Positions 50,894 through 63,516 of a DNA stretch of 64,000 bases are shown piece by piece; position 1 is the stretch's first letter; each line of letters opens with the position of its first letter. The stretch spans positions 17,120,501 through 17,184,500 of the forward strand of contig OZ059899.1 of the NCBI GenBank assembly GCA_964057225.1, given 5' to 3'. The notes beneath the pieces are model-generated. The model saw only the letters and a program-made list of their open reading frames with translations. It was not told the origin of the DNA and made no database searches. Source of the stretch: Auanema rhodensis. Taxonomy: Eukaryota; Nematoda; Chromadorea; Rhabditida; Rhabditidae. A program made the position numbers and the translations under genes.

Positions 50894-53699
50894 AATACAA
50901 AAATTAGTTATGATCGTTTGAAAAAAGACGCATTAGTGTATGTTGAGTTTCCATGTACACTCAACATTGCTTCCAAAAACATTTTGACAAAAATTTTTTC
51001 GAAAAATTTCAGAATATTTTAGCAAAAAATAGTTGTTTTTAGATTCCTTTTTTCAAGGCAAAGACGATGGACAATGTTATTCAACGAAAAAATTAATTCT
51101 GCAGGGTGAAAATCGAGGATATAAGTGTGAACTTATATCAGTTGATATCTCGGTGAATTTTTAAGCTAGCGCAAATCTGATAAAACAGATCGACACAGCT
51201 TAAAAATCCGCATCGAATGCACTATACAACATTGAGAAACGCTTAATACAAAAATTAGTTATGATCGTTTGAAAAAAGACGCGTTAGTGTATGTTGAGTT
51301 TCCATGTACACTCAACATTGCTTCCAAAAACATTTTGACGAAAATTTTTTCGAAAAATTTCAGAATATTTTAGCAAAAAATAGTTGTTTTTAGATTCTTT
51401 TTTTCAAGGCAAAGACGATGGACAATGTTATTCAACGAAAAAATTAATTCTGCAGGGTGAAAATCGAGGATATAAGTGTGAACTTATATCAGTTGATATC
51501 TCGGTGCATTTTTAAGCTAGCGCAAATCTGATAACACAGATCGACGAAGCTTAAAAATCCGCATCGAATGCACTATACAACATTGAGAAACGCTTAATAC
51601 AAAAATTAGTTATGATCTTTGAAAAAAGACGCATTAGTGTATGTTGAGTTTCCATGTACACTCAACATTGCTTCCAAAAACATTTTGACAAAAATTTTTT
51701 CGAAAAATTTCAGAATATTTTAGCAAAAAATAGTTGTTTTTAGATTCCTTTTTTCAAGGCAAAGACGATGGACAATGTTATTCAACGAAAAAATTAATTC
51801 TGCAGGGTGAAAATCGAGGATATAAGTGTGAACTTATATCAGTTGATATCTCGGTGAATTTTTAAGCTAGCGCAAATCTGATAAAACAGATCGACACAGC
51901 TTAAAAATCCGCATCGAATGCACTATACAACATTGAGAAACGCTTAATACAAAAATTAGTTATGATCGTTTGAAAAAAGACGCGTTAGTGTATGTTGAGT
52001 TTCCATGTACACTCAACATTGCTTCCAAAAACATTTTGACAAAAATTTTTTCGAAAAATTTCAGAATATTTTAGCAAAAAATAGTTGTTTTTAGATTCTT
52101 TTTTTCAAGGCAAAGACGATGGACAATGTTATTCAACGAAAAAATTAATTCTGCAGGGTGAAAATCGAGGATATAAGTGTGAACTTATATCAGTTGATAT
52201 CTCGGTGCATTTTTAAGCTAGCGCAAATCTGATAACACAGATCGACGCAACTTAAAAATCCGCATCGAATGCACTATACAACATTGAGAAACGCTTAATA
52301 CAAAAATTAGTTATGATCGTTTGAAAAAAGACGCATTAGTGTATGTTGAGTTTCCATGTACACTCAACATTGCTTCCAAAAACATTTTGACAAAAATTTT
52401 TTCGAAAAATTTCAGAATATTTTAGCAAAAAATAGTTGTTTTTAGATTCCTTTTTTCAAGGCAAAGACGATGGACAATGTTATTCAACGAAAAAATTAAT
52501 TCTGCAGGGTGAAAATCGAGGATATAAGTGTGAACTTATATCAGTTGATATCTCGGTGAATTTTTAAGCTAGCGCAAATCTGATAAAACAGATCGACACA
52601 GCTTAAAAATCCGCATCGAATGCACTATACAACATTGAGAAACGCTTAATACAAAAATTAGTTATGATCGTTTGAAAAAAGACGCGTTAGTGTATGTTGA
52701 GTTTCCATGTACACTCAACATTGCTTCCAAAAACATTTTGACAAAAATTTTTTCGAAAAATTTCAGAATATTTTAGCAAAAAATAGTTGTTTTTAGATTC
52801 TTTTTTTCAAGGCAAAGGAGATGGACAATGTTATTCAACGAAAAAATTAATTCTGCAGGGTGAAAATCGAGGATATAAGTGTGAACTTATATCAGTTGAT
52901 ATCTCGGTGCATTTTTAAGCTAGCGCAAATCTGATAACACAGATCGACGCAGCTTAAAAATCCGCATCGAATGCACTATACAACATTGAGAAACGCTTAA
53001 TACAAAAATTAGTTATGATCTTTGAAAAAAGACGCATTAGTGTATGTTGAGTTTCCATGTACACTCAACATTGCTTCCAAAAACATTTTGACAAAAATTT
53101 TTTCGAAAAATTTCAGAATATTTTAGCAAAAAATAGTTGTTTTTAGATTCCTTTTTTCAAGGCAAAGACGATGGACAAAGTTATTCAACGAAAAAATTAA
53201 TTCTGCAGGGTGAAAATCGAGGATATAAGTGTGAACTTATATCAGTTGATATCTCGGTGAATTTTTAAGCTAGCGCAAATCTGATAAAACAGATCGACGC
53301 AGTTTAAAAATCCGCATCGAATGCACTATACAACATTGAGAAACGCTTAATACAAAAATTAGTTATGATCGTTTGAAAAAAGACGCATTAGTGTATGTTC
53401 AGTTTCCATGTACACTCAACATTGCTTCCAAAAACATTTTGACAAAAATTTTTTCGAAAAATTTCAGAATATTTTAGCAAAAAATAGTTGTTTTTAGATT
53501 CCTTTTTTCAAGGCAAAGACGATGGACAATGTTATTCAACGAAAAAATTAATTCTGCAGGGTGAAAATCGAGGATATAAGTGTGAACTTATATCAGTTGA
53601 TATCTCGGTGAATTTTTAAGCTGGCGCAAATCTGATAACACAGATCGACGCAGCTTAAAAATCCGCATCGAATGCACTATACAACATTGAGAAACGCTT
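50894..53699. repeat. Eight-monomer class-B HOR, second copy
   Basis: It matches 48088-50893 in order and markers, including both 1-bp deletions (51617 and 53020). Differences I noticed are ggagat (near 52817) where the first copy has ggcgat (near 50011), acaaag near 53176, and gaattttta with gctggc near 53612-53624 where the first copy has gaatttata with gctagc. Confidence 0.9.
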
Positions 53700-54398
53700 A
53701 ATACAAAAATTAGTTATGATCTTTGAAAAAAGACGCATTAGTGTATGTTGAGTTTCCATGTACACTCAACATTGCTTCCAAAAACATTTTGACAAAAATT
53801 TTTTCGAAAAATTTCAGAATAATTTCGCAAAAAGTAAATGTTTTTAGATTCCTTTTTTTAAGGCAAAGACGATGGACAATGTTATTCAACGGAAAAATTA
53901 ATTCTGCAGGGTGAAAATCGAGGATATAAGTGTGAACTTATATCAGTTGATATCTCGGTGCATTTTTAAGCTAGCGCAAATCTGATAACACAGATCGACG
54001 CAGCTTAAAAATCCGCATCGAATGCACTATACAACATTGAGAAACGCTTAATACAAAAATTAGTTATGATCGTTTGAAAAAAGATGCATTAGTGTATGTT
54101 GAGTTTCCATGTACACTCAACATTGCTTCCAAAAACATTTTTACAAAAATTTTTCCGAAAAATTTCAAAATAATTTCGCAAAAAGTAGATGTTTTTAGAT
54201 TTTTTTTCAAGGCAAAGACGATGGACAATGTTATTCAACGAAAAAATTAATTCTCCAGGGTGAAAATCGAGGATATAAGTGTGAACTTATATCAGTTGAT
54301 ATCTCTGTGAATTTTTAAGCTAGCGCAAATCTGATAACACAGATCGACGCAGCTTAAAAATCCGCATCGAATGCACTATACAACATTGAGAAACGCTT
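53700..54398. repeat. Junction of two array domains: two odd monomers
   Basis: The first monomer (53700) has the 1-bp deletion of the left domain, but m119 G with an otherwise class-C middle and m194 G, a hybrid seen nowhere else. The second (54050) has m36 T and is the first to carry the 2-bp deletion of the right domain (T run 54200-54207), together with a private G>T (ctctgtg) near 54306. These two copies therefore join the class-B domain to the mixed right domain. Confidence 0.82.
54200..54207. repeat. 2-bp deletion in T tract, first of five
   Basis: The consensus attccttttttc (from m150) has lost its two C bases, leaving a run of eight T. The same allele is found at 57006-57013, 58759-58766, 59459-59466 and 62616-62623. 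All five copies carry m208 C but keep m228 A and m238 A, so they hold only part of the PG haplotype. Confidence 0.9.
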
Positions 54399-57300
54399 AA
54401 TACAAAAATTAGTTATGATCGTTTGAAAAATGATGCATTAGTGTATGTTGAGTTTCCATGTACACTCAACATTGCTTCCAAAAACATTTTTACAAAAATT
54501 TTTCCGAAAAATTTCGAAACAATTTCGCAAAAAGTAGATGTTTTTAGATTCCTTTTTTCAAGGCAAAGACGATGGACATTGTTATTCAACGAAAAAATTA
54601 ATTCTGCAGGGTGAAAATCGAGGATATAAGTGTGAACTTATATCAGTTGATATCTCGGTGAATTTTTAAGCTAGCGCAAATCTGATAACACAGATCGACG
54701 CAGCTTACAAATCCGCATCGAATGCACTATACAACATTGAGAAACGCTTAATACAAAAATTAGTTATGATCGTTTGAAAAAAGACGCATTAGTGTATGTT
54801 GAGTTTCCATGTACACTCAACATTGCTTCCAAAAACATTTTGACAAAAATTTTTTCGAAAATTTTCAAAATAATTTCGCAAAAAGTAAATGTTTTTAGAT
54901 TCCTTTTTTCAAGGCAAAGACGATGGACAATGTTATTCAACGAAAAAATTAATTCTGCAGGGTGAAAATCGAGGATATAAGTGTGAACTTATATCAGTTG
55001 ATATCTCGGTGAATTTTTAAGCTAGCGCAAATCTGATAACACAGATCGACGCAGCTTAAAAATCCGCATCGAATGCACTATACAACATTGAGAAACGCTT
55101 AATACAAAAATTAGTTATGATCGTTTGAAAAAAGACGCATTAGTGTATGTTGAGTTTCCATGTACACTCAACATTGCTTCCAAAAACATTTTGACAAAAA
55201 TTTTTTCGAAAAATTTCAGAATATTTTAGCAAAAAATAGTTGTTTTTAGATTCCTTTTTTCAAGGCAAAGACGATGGACAATGTTATTCAACGAAAAAAT
55301 TAATTCTCCAGGGTGAAAATCGAGGATATAAGTGTGAACTTATATCAGTTGATATCTCGGTGAATTTTTAAGCTAGCGCAAATCTGATAACACAGATCGA
55401 CGCAGCTTAAAAATCCGCATCGAATGCACTATACAACATTGAGAAACGCTTAATACAAAAATTAGTTATGATCGTTTGAAAAATGATGCATTAGTGTATG
55501 TTGAGTTTCCATGTACACTCAACATTGCTTCCAAAAACATTTTTACAAAAATTTTTCCGAAAAATTTCAAAATAATTTCGCAAAAAGTAGATGTTTTTAG
55601 ATTCCTTTTTTCAAGGCAAAGACGATGGACATTGTTATTCAACGAAAAAATTAATTCTGCAGGGTGAAAATCGAGGATATAAGTGTGAACTTATATCAGT
55701 TGATATCTCGGTGAATTTTTAAGCTAGCGCAAATCTGATAACACAGATCGACGCAGCTTAAAAATCCGCATCGAATGCACTATACAACATTGAGAAACGC
55801 TTAATACAAAAATTAGTTATGATCGTTTGAAAAAAGACGCATTAGTGTATGTTGAGTTTCCATGTACACTCAACATTGCTTCCAAAAACATTTTGACAAA
55901 AATTTTTTCGAAAATTTTCAAAATAATTTCGCAAAAAGTAAATGTTTTTAGATTCCTTTTTTCAAGGCAAAGACGATGGACAATGTTATTCAACGAAAAA
56001 ATTAATTCTGCAGGGTGAAAATCGAGGATATAAGTGTGAACTTATATCAGTTGATATCTCGGTGAATTTTTAAGCTAGCGCAAATCTGATAACACAGATC
56101 GACGCAGCTTAAAAATCCGCATCGAATGCACTATACAACATTGAGAAACGCTTAATACAAAAATTAGTTATGATCGTTTGAAAAAAGACGCATTAGTGTA
56201 TGTTGAGTTTCCATGTACACTCAACATTGCTTCCAAAAACATTTTTACAAAAATTTTTCCGAAAAATTTCAAAATAATTTCGCAAAAAGTAGATGTTTTT
56301 AGATTCCTTTTTTCAAGGCAAAGACGATGGACAATGTTATTCAACGAAAAAATTAATTCTGCAGGGTGAAAATCGAGGATATAAGTGTGAACTTATATCA
56401 GTTGATATCTCGGTGCATTTTTAAGCTAGCGCAAATCTGATAACACAGATCGACGCAGCTTAAAAATCCGCATCGAATGCACTATACAACATTGAGAAAC
56501 GCTTAATACAAAAATTAGTTATGATCGTTTGAAAAATGATGCATTAGTGTATGTTGAGTTTCCATGTACACTCAACATTGCTTCCAAAAACATTTTTACA
56601 AAAATTTTTCCGAAAAATTTCAAAATAATTTCGCAAAAAGTAGATGTTTTTAGATTCCTTTTTTCAAGGCAAAGACGATGGACAATGTTATTCAACGAAA
56701 AAATTAATTCTGCAGGGTGAAAATCGAGGATATAAGTGTGAACTTATATCAGTTGATATCTCGGTGAATTTTTAAGCTAGCGCAAATCTGATAACACAGA
56801 TCGACGCAGCTTAAAAATCCGCATCGAATGCACTATACAACATTGAGAAACGCTTAATACAAAAATTAGTTATGATCGTTTGAAAAAAGACGCATTAGTG
56901 TATGTTGAGTTTCCATGTACACTCAACATTGCTTCCAAAAACATTTTTACAAAAATTTTTCCGAAAAATTTCAAAATAATTTCGCAAAAAGTAGATGTTT
57001 TTAGATTTTTTTTCAAGGCAAAGACGATGGACAATGTTATTCAACGAAAAAATTAATTCTCCAGGGTGAAAATCGAGGATATAAGTGTGAACTTATATCA
57101 GTTGATATCTCGGTGAATTTTTAAGCTAGCGCAAATCTGATAACACAGATCGACGCAGCTTAAAAATCCGCATCGAATGCACTATACAACATTGAGAAAC
57201 GCTTAATACAAAAATTAGTTATGATCGTTTGAAAAAAGACGCATTAGTGTATGTTGAGTTTCCATGTACACTCAACATTGCTTCCAAAAACATTTTGACA

Positions 57301-57906
57301 AAAATTTTTTCGAAAATTTTCAAAATAATTTCGCAAAAAGTAAATGTTTTTAGATTCCTTTTTTCAAGGCAAAGACGATGGACAATGTTATTCAACGAAA
57401 AAATTAATTCTGCAGGGTGAAAATGGAGGATATAAGTGTGAACTTATATCAGTTGATATCTCGGTGAATGTTTAAGCTAGCGCAAATCTGATAACACAGA
57501 TCGACGCAGCTTAAAAATCCGCATCGAATGCACTATACAACATTGAGAAACGCTTAATACAAAAATTAGTTATGATCGTTTGAAAAAAGACGCATTAGTG
57601 TATGTTGAGTTTCCATGTACACTCAACATTGCTTCCAAAAACATTTTGACAAAAATTTTTTCGAAAAATTTCAGAATATTTTAGCAAAAAATAGTTGTTT
57701 TTAGATTCCTTTTTTCAACGCAAAGACGATGGACAATGTTATTCAACGAAAAAATTAATTCTGCAGGGTGAAAATCGAGGATATAAGTGTGAACTTATAT
57801 CAGTTGATATCTCGGTGAATTTTTAAGCTAGCGCAAATCTGATAACACAGATCGACGCAGCTTAAAAATCCGCATCGAATGCACTATACAACATTGAGAA
57901 ACGCTT
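54399..57906. repeat. Ten-monomer block (3508 bp), first copy
   Basis: Order: FE with m310 C; m112 T class C; class B with m208 C; class A with m181 T; m112 T; class A; class A with m33 T; a 2-bp-deleted copy with m208 C; m112 T with gaaaatgga; class B with m164 C. It recurs at 60009-63516. Most members have m263 A. A private change (gaatgttta) is at about 57470. Confidence 0.9.
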
Positions 57907-60008
57907 AATACAAAAATTAGTTATGATCGTTTGAAAAATGATGCATTAGTGTATGTTGAGTTTCCATGTACACTCAACATTGCTTCCAAAAACATTTTTA
58001 CAAAAATTTTTCCGAAAAATTTCAAAATAATTTCGCAAAAAGTAGATGTTTTTAGATTCCTTTTTTCAAGGCAAAGACGATGGACAATGTTATTCAACGA
58101 AAAAATTAATTCTGCAGGGTGAAAATCGAGGATATAAGTGTGAACTTATATCAGTTGATATCTCGGTGAATTTTTAAGCTAGCGCAAATCTGATAACACA
58201 GATCGACGCAGCTTAAAAATCCGCATCGAATGCACTATACAACATTGAGAAACGCTAAATACAAAAATTAGTTATGATCGTTTGAAAAAAGACGCATTAG
58301 TGTATGTTGAGTTTCCATGTACACTCAACATTGCTTCCAAAAACATTTTGACAAAAATTTTTTCGAAAAATTTCAGAATATTTTAGCAAAAAATAGTTGT
58401 TTTTAGATTCCTTTTTTTAAGGCAAAGACGATGGACAATGTTATTCAACGAAAAAATTAATTCTGCAGGGTGAAAATCGAGGATATAAGTGTGAACTTAT
58501 ATCAGTTGATATCTCGGTGAATTTTTAAGCTAGCGCAAATCTGATAACACAGATCGACGCAGCTTAAAAATCCGCATCGAATGCCTTATACAACATTGAG
58601 AAACGCTTAATACAAAAATTAGTTATGATCGTTTGAAAAAAGACGCATTAGTGTATGTTGAGTTTCCATGTACACTCAACATTGCTTCCAAAAACATTTT
58701 TACAAAAATTTTTCCGAAAAATTTCAAAATAATTTCGCAAAAAGTAGATGTTTTTAGATTTTTTTTCAAGGCAAAGACGATGGACAATATTATTCAACGA
58801 AAAAATTAATTCTCCAGGGTGAAAATCGAGGATATAAGTGTGAACTTATATCAGTTGATATCTCGGTGAATTTTTAAGCTAGCGCAAATCTGATAACACA
58901 GATCGACGCAGCTTAAAAATCCGCATCGAATGCACTATACAACATTGAGAAACGCTTAATACAAAAATTAGTTATGATCGTTTGAAAAAAGACGCATTAG
59001 TGTATGTTGAGTTTCCATGTACACTCAACATTGCTTCCAAAAACATTTTGACAAAAATTTTTTCGAAAAATTTCAGAATATTTTAGCAAAAAATAGTTGT
59101 TTTTAGATTCCTTTTTTTAAGGCAAAGACGATGGACAATGTTATTCAACGAAAAAATTAATTCTGCAGGGTGAAAATCGAGGATATAAGTGTGAACTTAT
59201 ATCAGTTGATATCTCGGTGAATTTTTAAGCTAGCGCAAATCTGATAACACAGATCGACGCAGCTTAAAAATCCGCATCGAATGCCTTATACAACATTGAG
59301 AAACGCTTAATACAAAAATTAGTTATGATCGTTTGAAAAAAGACGCATTAGTGTATGTTGAGTTTCCATGTACACTCAACATTGCTTCCAAAAACATTTT
59401 TACAAAAATTTTTCCGAAAAATTTCAAAATAATTTCGCAAAAAGTAGATGTTTTTAGATTTTTTTTCAAGGCAAAGACGATGGACAATATTATTCAACGA
59501 AAAAATTAATTCTCCAGGGTGAAAATCGAGGATATAAGTGTGAACTTATATCAGTTGATATCTCGGTGAATTTTTAAGCTAGCGCAAATCTGATAACACA
59601 GATCGACGCAGCTTAAAAATCCGCATCGAATGCACTATACAACATTGAGAAACGCTTAATACAAAAATTAGTTATGATCGTTTGAAAAATGATGCATTAG
59701 TGTATGTTGAGTTTCCATGTACACTCAACATTGCTTCCAAAAACATTTTTACAAAAATTTTTCCGAAAAATTTCAAAATAATTTCGCAAAAAGTAGATGT
59801 TTTTAGATTCCTTTTTTCAAGGCAAAGACGATGGACATTGTTATTCAACGAAAAAATTAATTCTGCAGGGTGAAAATCGAGGATATAAGTGTGAACTTAT
59901 ATCAGTTGATATCTCGGTGAATTTTTAAGCTAGCGCAAATCTGATAACACAGATCGACGCAGCTTAAAAATCCGCATCGAATGCACTATACAACATTGAG
60001 AAACGCTT
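57907..60008. repeat. Spacer with tandem 700-bp dimer
   Basis: One class-A copy (57907-58257, ending gctaaat) is followed by a dimer at 58258-58957 and an apparently identical dimer at 58958-59657. Each dimer is a class-B copy with m161 T and gccttat, then a class-A copy with the 2-bp deletion, m208 C and caatatt. A class-A copy with m181 T (59658-60008) ends the stretch. Confidence 0.88.
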
Positions 60009-63000
60009 AATACAAAAATTAGTTATGATCGTTTGAAAAATGATGCATTAGTGTATGTTGAGTTTCCATGTACACTCAACATTGCTTCCAAAAACATTTT
60101 TACAAAAATTTTTCCGAAAAATTTCGAAACAATTTCGCAAAAAGTAGATGTTTTTAGATTCCTTTTTTCAAGGCAAAGACGATGGACATTGTTATTCAAC
60201 GAAAAAATTAATTCTGCAGGGTGAAAATCGAGGATATAAGTGTGAACTTATATCAGTTGATATCTCGGTGAATTTTTAAGCTAGCGCAAATCTGATAACA
60301 CAGATCGACGCAGCTTACAAATCCGCATCGAATGCACTATACAACATTGAGAAACGCATAATACAAAAATTAGTTATGATCGTTTGAAAAAAGACGCATT
60401 AGTGTATGTTGAGTTTCCATGTACACTCAACATTGCTTCCAAAAACATTTTGACAAAAATTTTTTCGAAAATTTTCAAAATAATTTCGCAAAAAGTAAAT
60501 GTTTTTAGATTCCTTTTTTCAAGGCAAAGACGATGGACAATGTTATTCAACGAAAAAATTAATTCTGCAGGGTGAAAATCGAGGATATAAGTGTGAACTT
60601 ATATCAGTTGATATCTCGGTGAATTTTTAAGCTAGCGCAAATCTGATAACACAGATCGACGCAGCTTAAAAATCCGCATCGAATGCACTATACAACATTG
60701 AGAAACGCTTAATACAAAAATTAGTTATGATCGTTTGAAAAAAGACGCATTAGTGTATGTTGAGTTTCCATGTACACTCAACATTGCTTCCAAAAACATT
60801 TTGACAAAAATTTTTTCGAAAAATTTCAGAATATTTTAGCAAAAAATAGTTGTTTTTAGATTCCTTTTTTCAAGGCAAAGACGATGGACAATGTTATTCA
60901 ACGAAAAAATTAATTCTCCAGGGTGAAAATCGAGGATATAAGTGTGAACTTATATCAGTTGATATCTCGGTGAATTTTTAAGCTAGCGCAAATCTGATAA
61001 CACAGATCGACGCAGCTTAAAAATCCGCATCGAATGCACTATACAACATTGAGAAACGCTTAATACAAAAATTAGTTATGATCGTTTGAAAAATGATGCA
61101 TTAGTGTATGTTGAGTTTCCATGTACACTCAACATTGCTTCCAAAAACATTTTTACAAAAATTTTTCCGAAAAATTTCAAAATAATTTCGCAAAAAGTAG
61201 ATGTTTTTAGATTCCTTTTTTCAAGGCAAAGACGATGGACATTGTTATTCAACGAAAAAATTAATTCTGCAGGGTGAAAATCGAGGATATAAGTGTGAAC
61301 TTATATCAGTTGATATCTCGGTGAATTTTTAAGCTAGCGCAAATCTGATAACACAGATCGACGCAGCTTAAAAATCCGCATCGAATGCACTATACAACAT
61401 TGAGAAACGCTTAATACAAAAATTAGTTATGATCGTTTGAAAAAAGACGCATTAGTGTATGTTGAGTTTCCATGTACACTCAACATTGCTTCCAAAAACA
61501 TTTTGACAAAAATTTTTTCGAAAATTTTCAAAATAATTTCGCAAAAAGTAAATGTTTTTAGATTCCTTTTTTCAAGGCAAAGACGATGGACAATGTTATT
61601 CAACGAAAAAATTAATTCTGCAGGGTGAAAATCGAGGATATAAGTGTGAACTTATATCAGTTGATATCTCGGTGAATTTTTAAGCTAGCGCAAATCTGAT
61701 AACACAGATCGACGCAGCTTAAAAATCCGCATCGAATGCACTATACAACATTGAGAAACGCTTAATACAAAAATTAGTTATGATCGTTTGAAAAAAGACG
61801 CATTAGTGTATGTTGAGTTTCCATGTACACTCAACATTGCTTCCAAAAACATTTTTACAAAAATTTTTCCGAAAAATTTCAAAATAATTTCGCAAAAAGT
61901 AGATGTTTTTAGATTCCTTTTTTCAAGGCAAAGACGATGGACAATGTTATTCAACGAAAAAATTAATTCTGCAGGGTGAAAATCGAGGATATAAGTGTGA
62001 ACTTATATCAGTTGATATCTCGGTGCATTTTTAAGCTAGCGCAAATCTGATAACACAGATCGACGCAGCTTAAAAATCCGCATCGAATGCACTATACAAC
62101 ATTGAGAAACGCTTAATACAAAAATTAGTTATGATCGTTTGAAAAATGATGCATTAGTGTATGTTGAGTTTCCATGTACACTCAACATTGCTTCCAAAAA
62201 CATTTTTACAAAAATTTTTCCGAAAAATTTCAAAATAATTTCGCAAAAAGTAGATGTTTTTAGATTCCTTTTTTCAAGGCAAAGACGATGGACAATGTTA
62301 TTCAACGAAAAAATTAATTCTGCAGGGTGAAAATCGAGGATATAAGTGTGAACTTATATCAGTTGATATCTCGGTGAATTTTTAAGCTAGCGCAAATCTG
62401 ATAACACAGATCGACGCAGCTTAAAAATCCGCATCGAATGCACTATACAACATTGAGAAACGCTTAATACAAAAATTAGTTATGATCGTTTGAAAAAAGA
62501 CGCATTAGTGTATGTTGAGTTTCCATGTACACTCAACATTGCTTCCAAAAACATTTTTACAAAAATTTTTCCGAAAAATTTCAAAATAATTTCGCAAAAA
62601 GTAGATGTTTTTAGATTTTTTTTCAAGGCAAAGACGATGGACAATGTTATTCAACGAAAAAATTAATTCTCCAGGGTGAAAATCGAGGATATAAGTGTGA
62701 ACTTATATCAGTTGATATCTCGGTGAATTTTTAAGCTAGCGCAAATCTGATAACACAGATCGACGCAGCTTAAAAATCCGCATCGAATGCACTATACAAC
62801 ATTGAGAAACGCTTAATACAAAAATTAGTTATGATCGTTTGAAAAAAGACGCATTAGTGTATGTTGAGTTTCCATGTACACTCAACATTGCTTCCAAAAA
62901 CATTTTGACAAAAATTTTTTCGAAAATTTTCAAAATAATTTCGCAAAAAGTAAATGTTTTTAGATTCCTTTTTTCAAGGCAAAGACGATGGACAATGTTA

Positions 63001-63516
63001 TTCAACGAAAAAATTAATTCTGCAGGGTGAAAATGGAGGATATAAGTGTGAACTTATATCAGTTGATATCTCGGTGAATTTTTAAGCTAGCGCAAATCTG
63101 ATAACACAGATCGACGCAGCTTAAAAATCCGCATCGAATGCACTATACAACATTGAGAAACGCTTAATACAAAAATTAGTTATGATCGTTTGAAAAAAGA
63201 CGCATTAGTGTATGTTGAGTTTCCATGTACACTCAACATTGCTTCCAAAAACATTTTGACAAAAATTTTTTCGAAAAATTTCAGAATATTTTAGCAAAAA
63301 ATAGTTGTTTTTAGATTCCTTTTTTCAACGCAAAGACGATGGACAATGTTATTCAACGAAAAAATTAATTCTGCAGGGTGAAAATCGAGGATATAAGTGT
63401 GAACTTATATCAGTTGATATCTCGGTGAATTTTTAAGCTAGCGCAAATCTGATAACACAGATCGACGCAGCTTAAAAATCCGCATCGAATGCACTATACA
63501 ACATTGAGAAACGCTT
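60009..63516. repeat. Ten-monomer block (3508 bp), second copy
   Basis: It matches 54399-57906 monomer by monomer at an offset of 5610 bp (16 monomers less three 2-bp deletions). Differences I noticed are gcataatac near 60358 and the absence of the private gaatgttta change. The match ends at 63516: the next monomer is class A with m33 A and m263 C rather than m33 T and m263 A. Confidence 0.9.
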
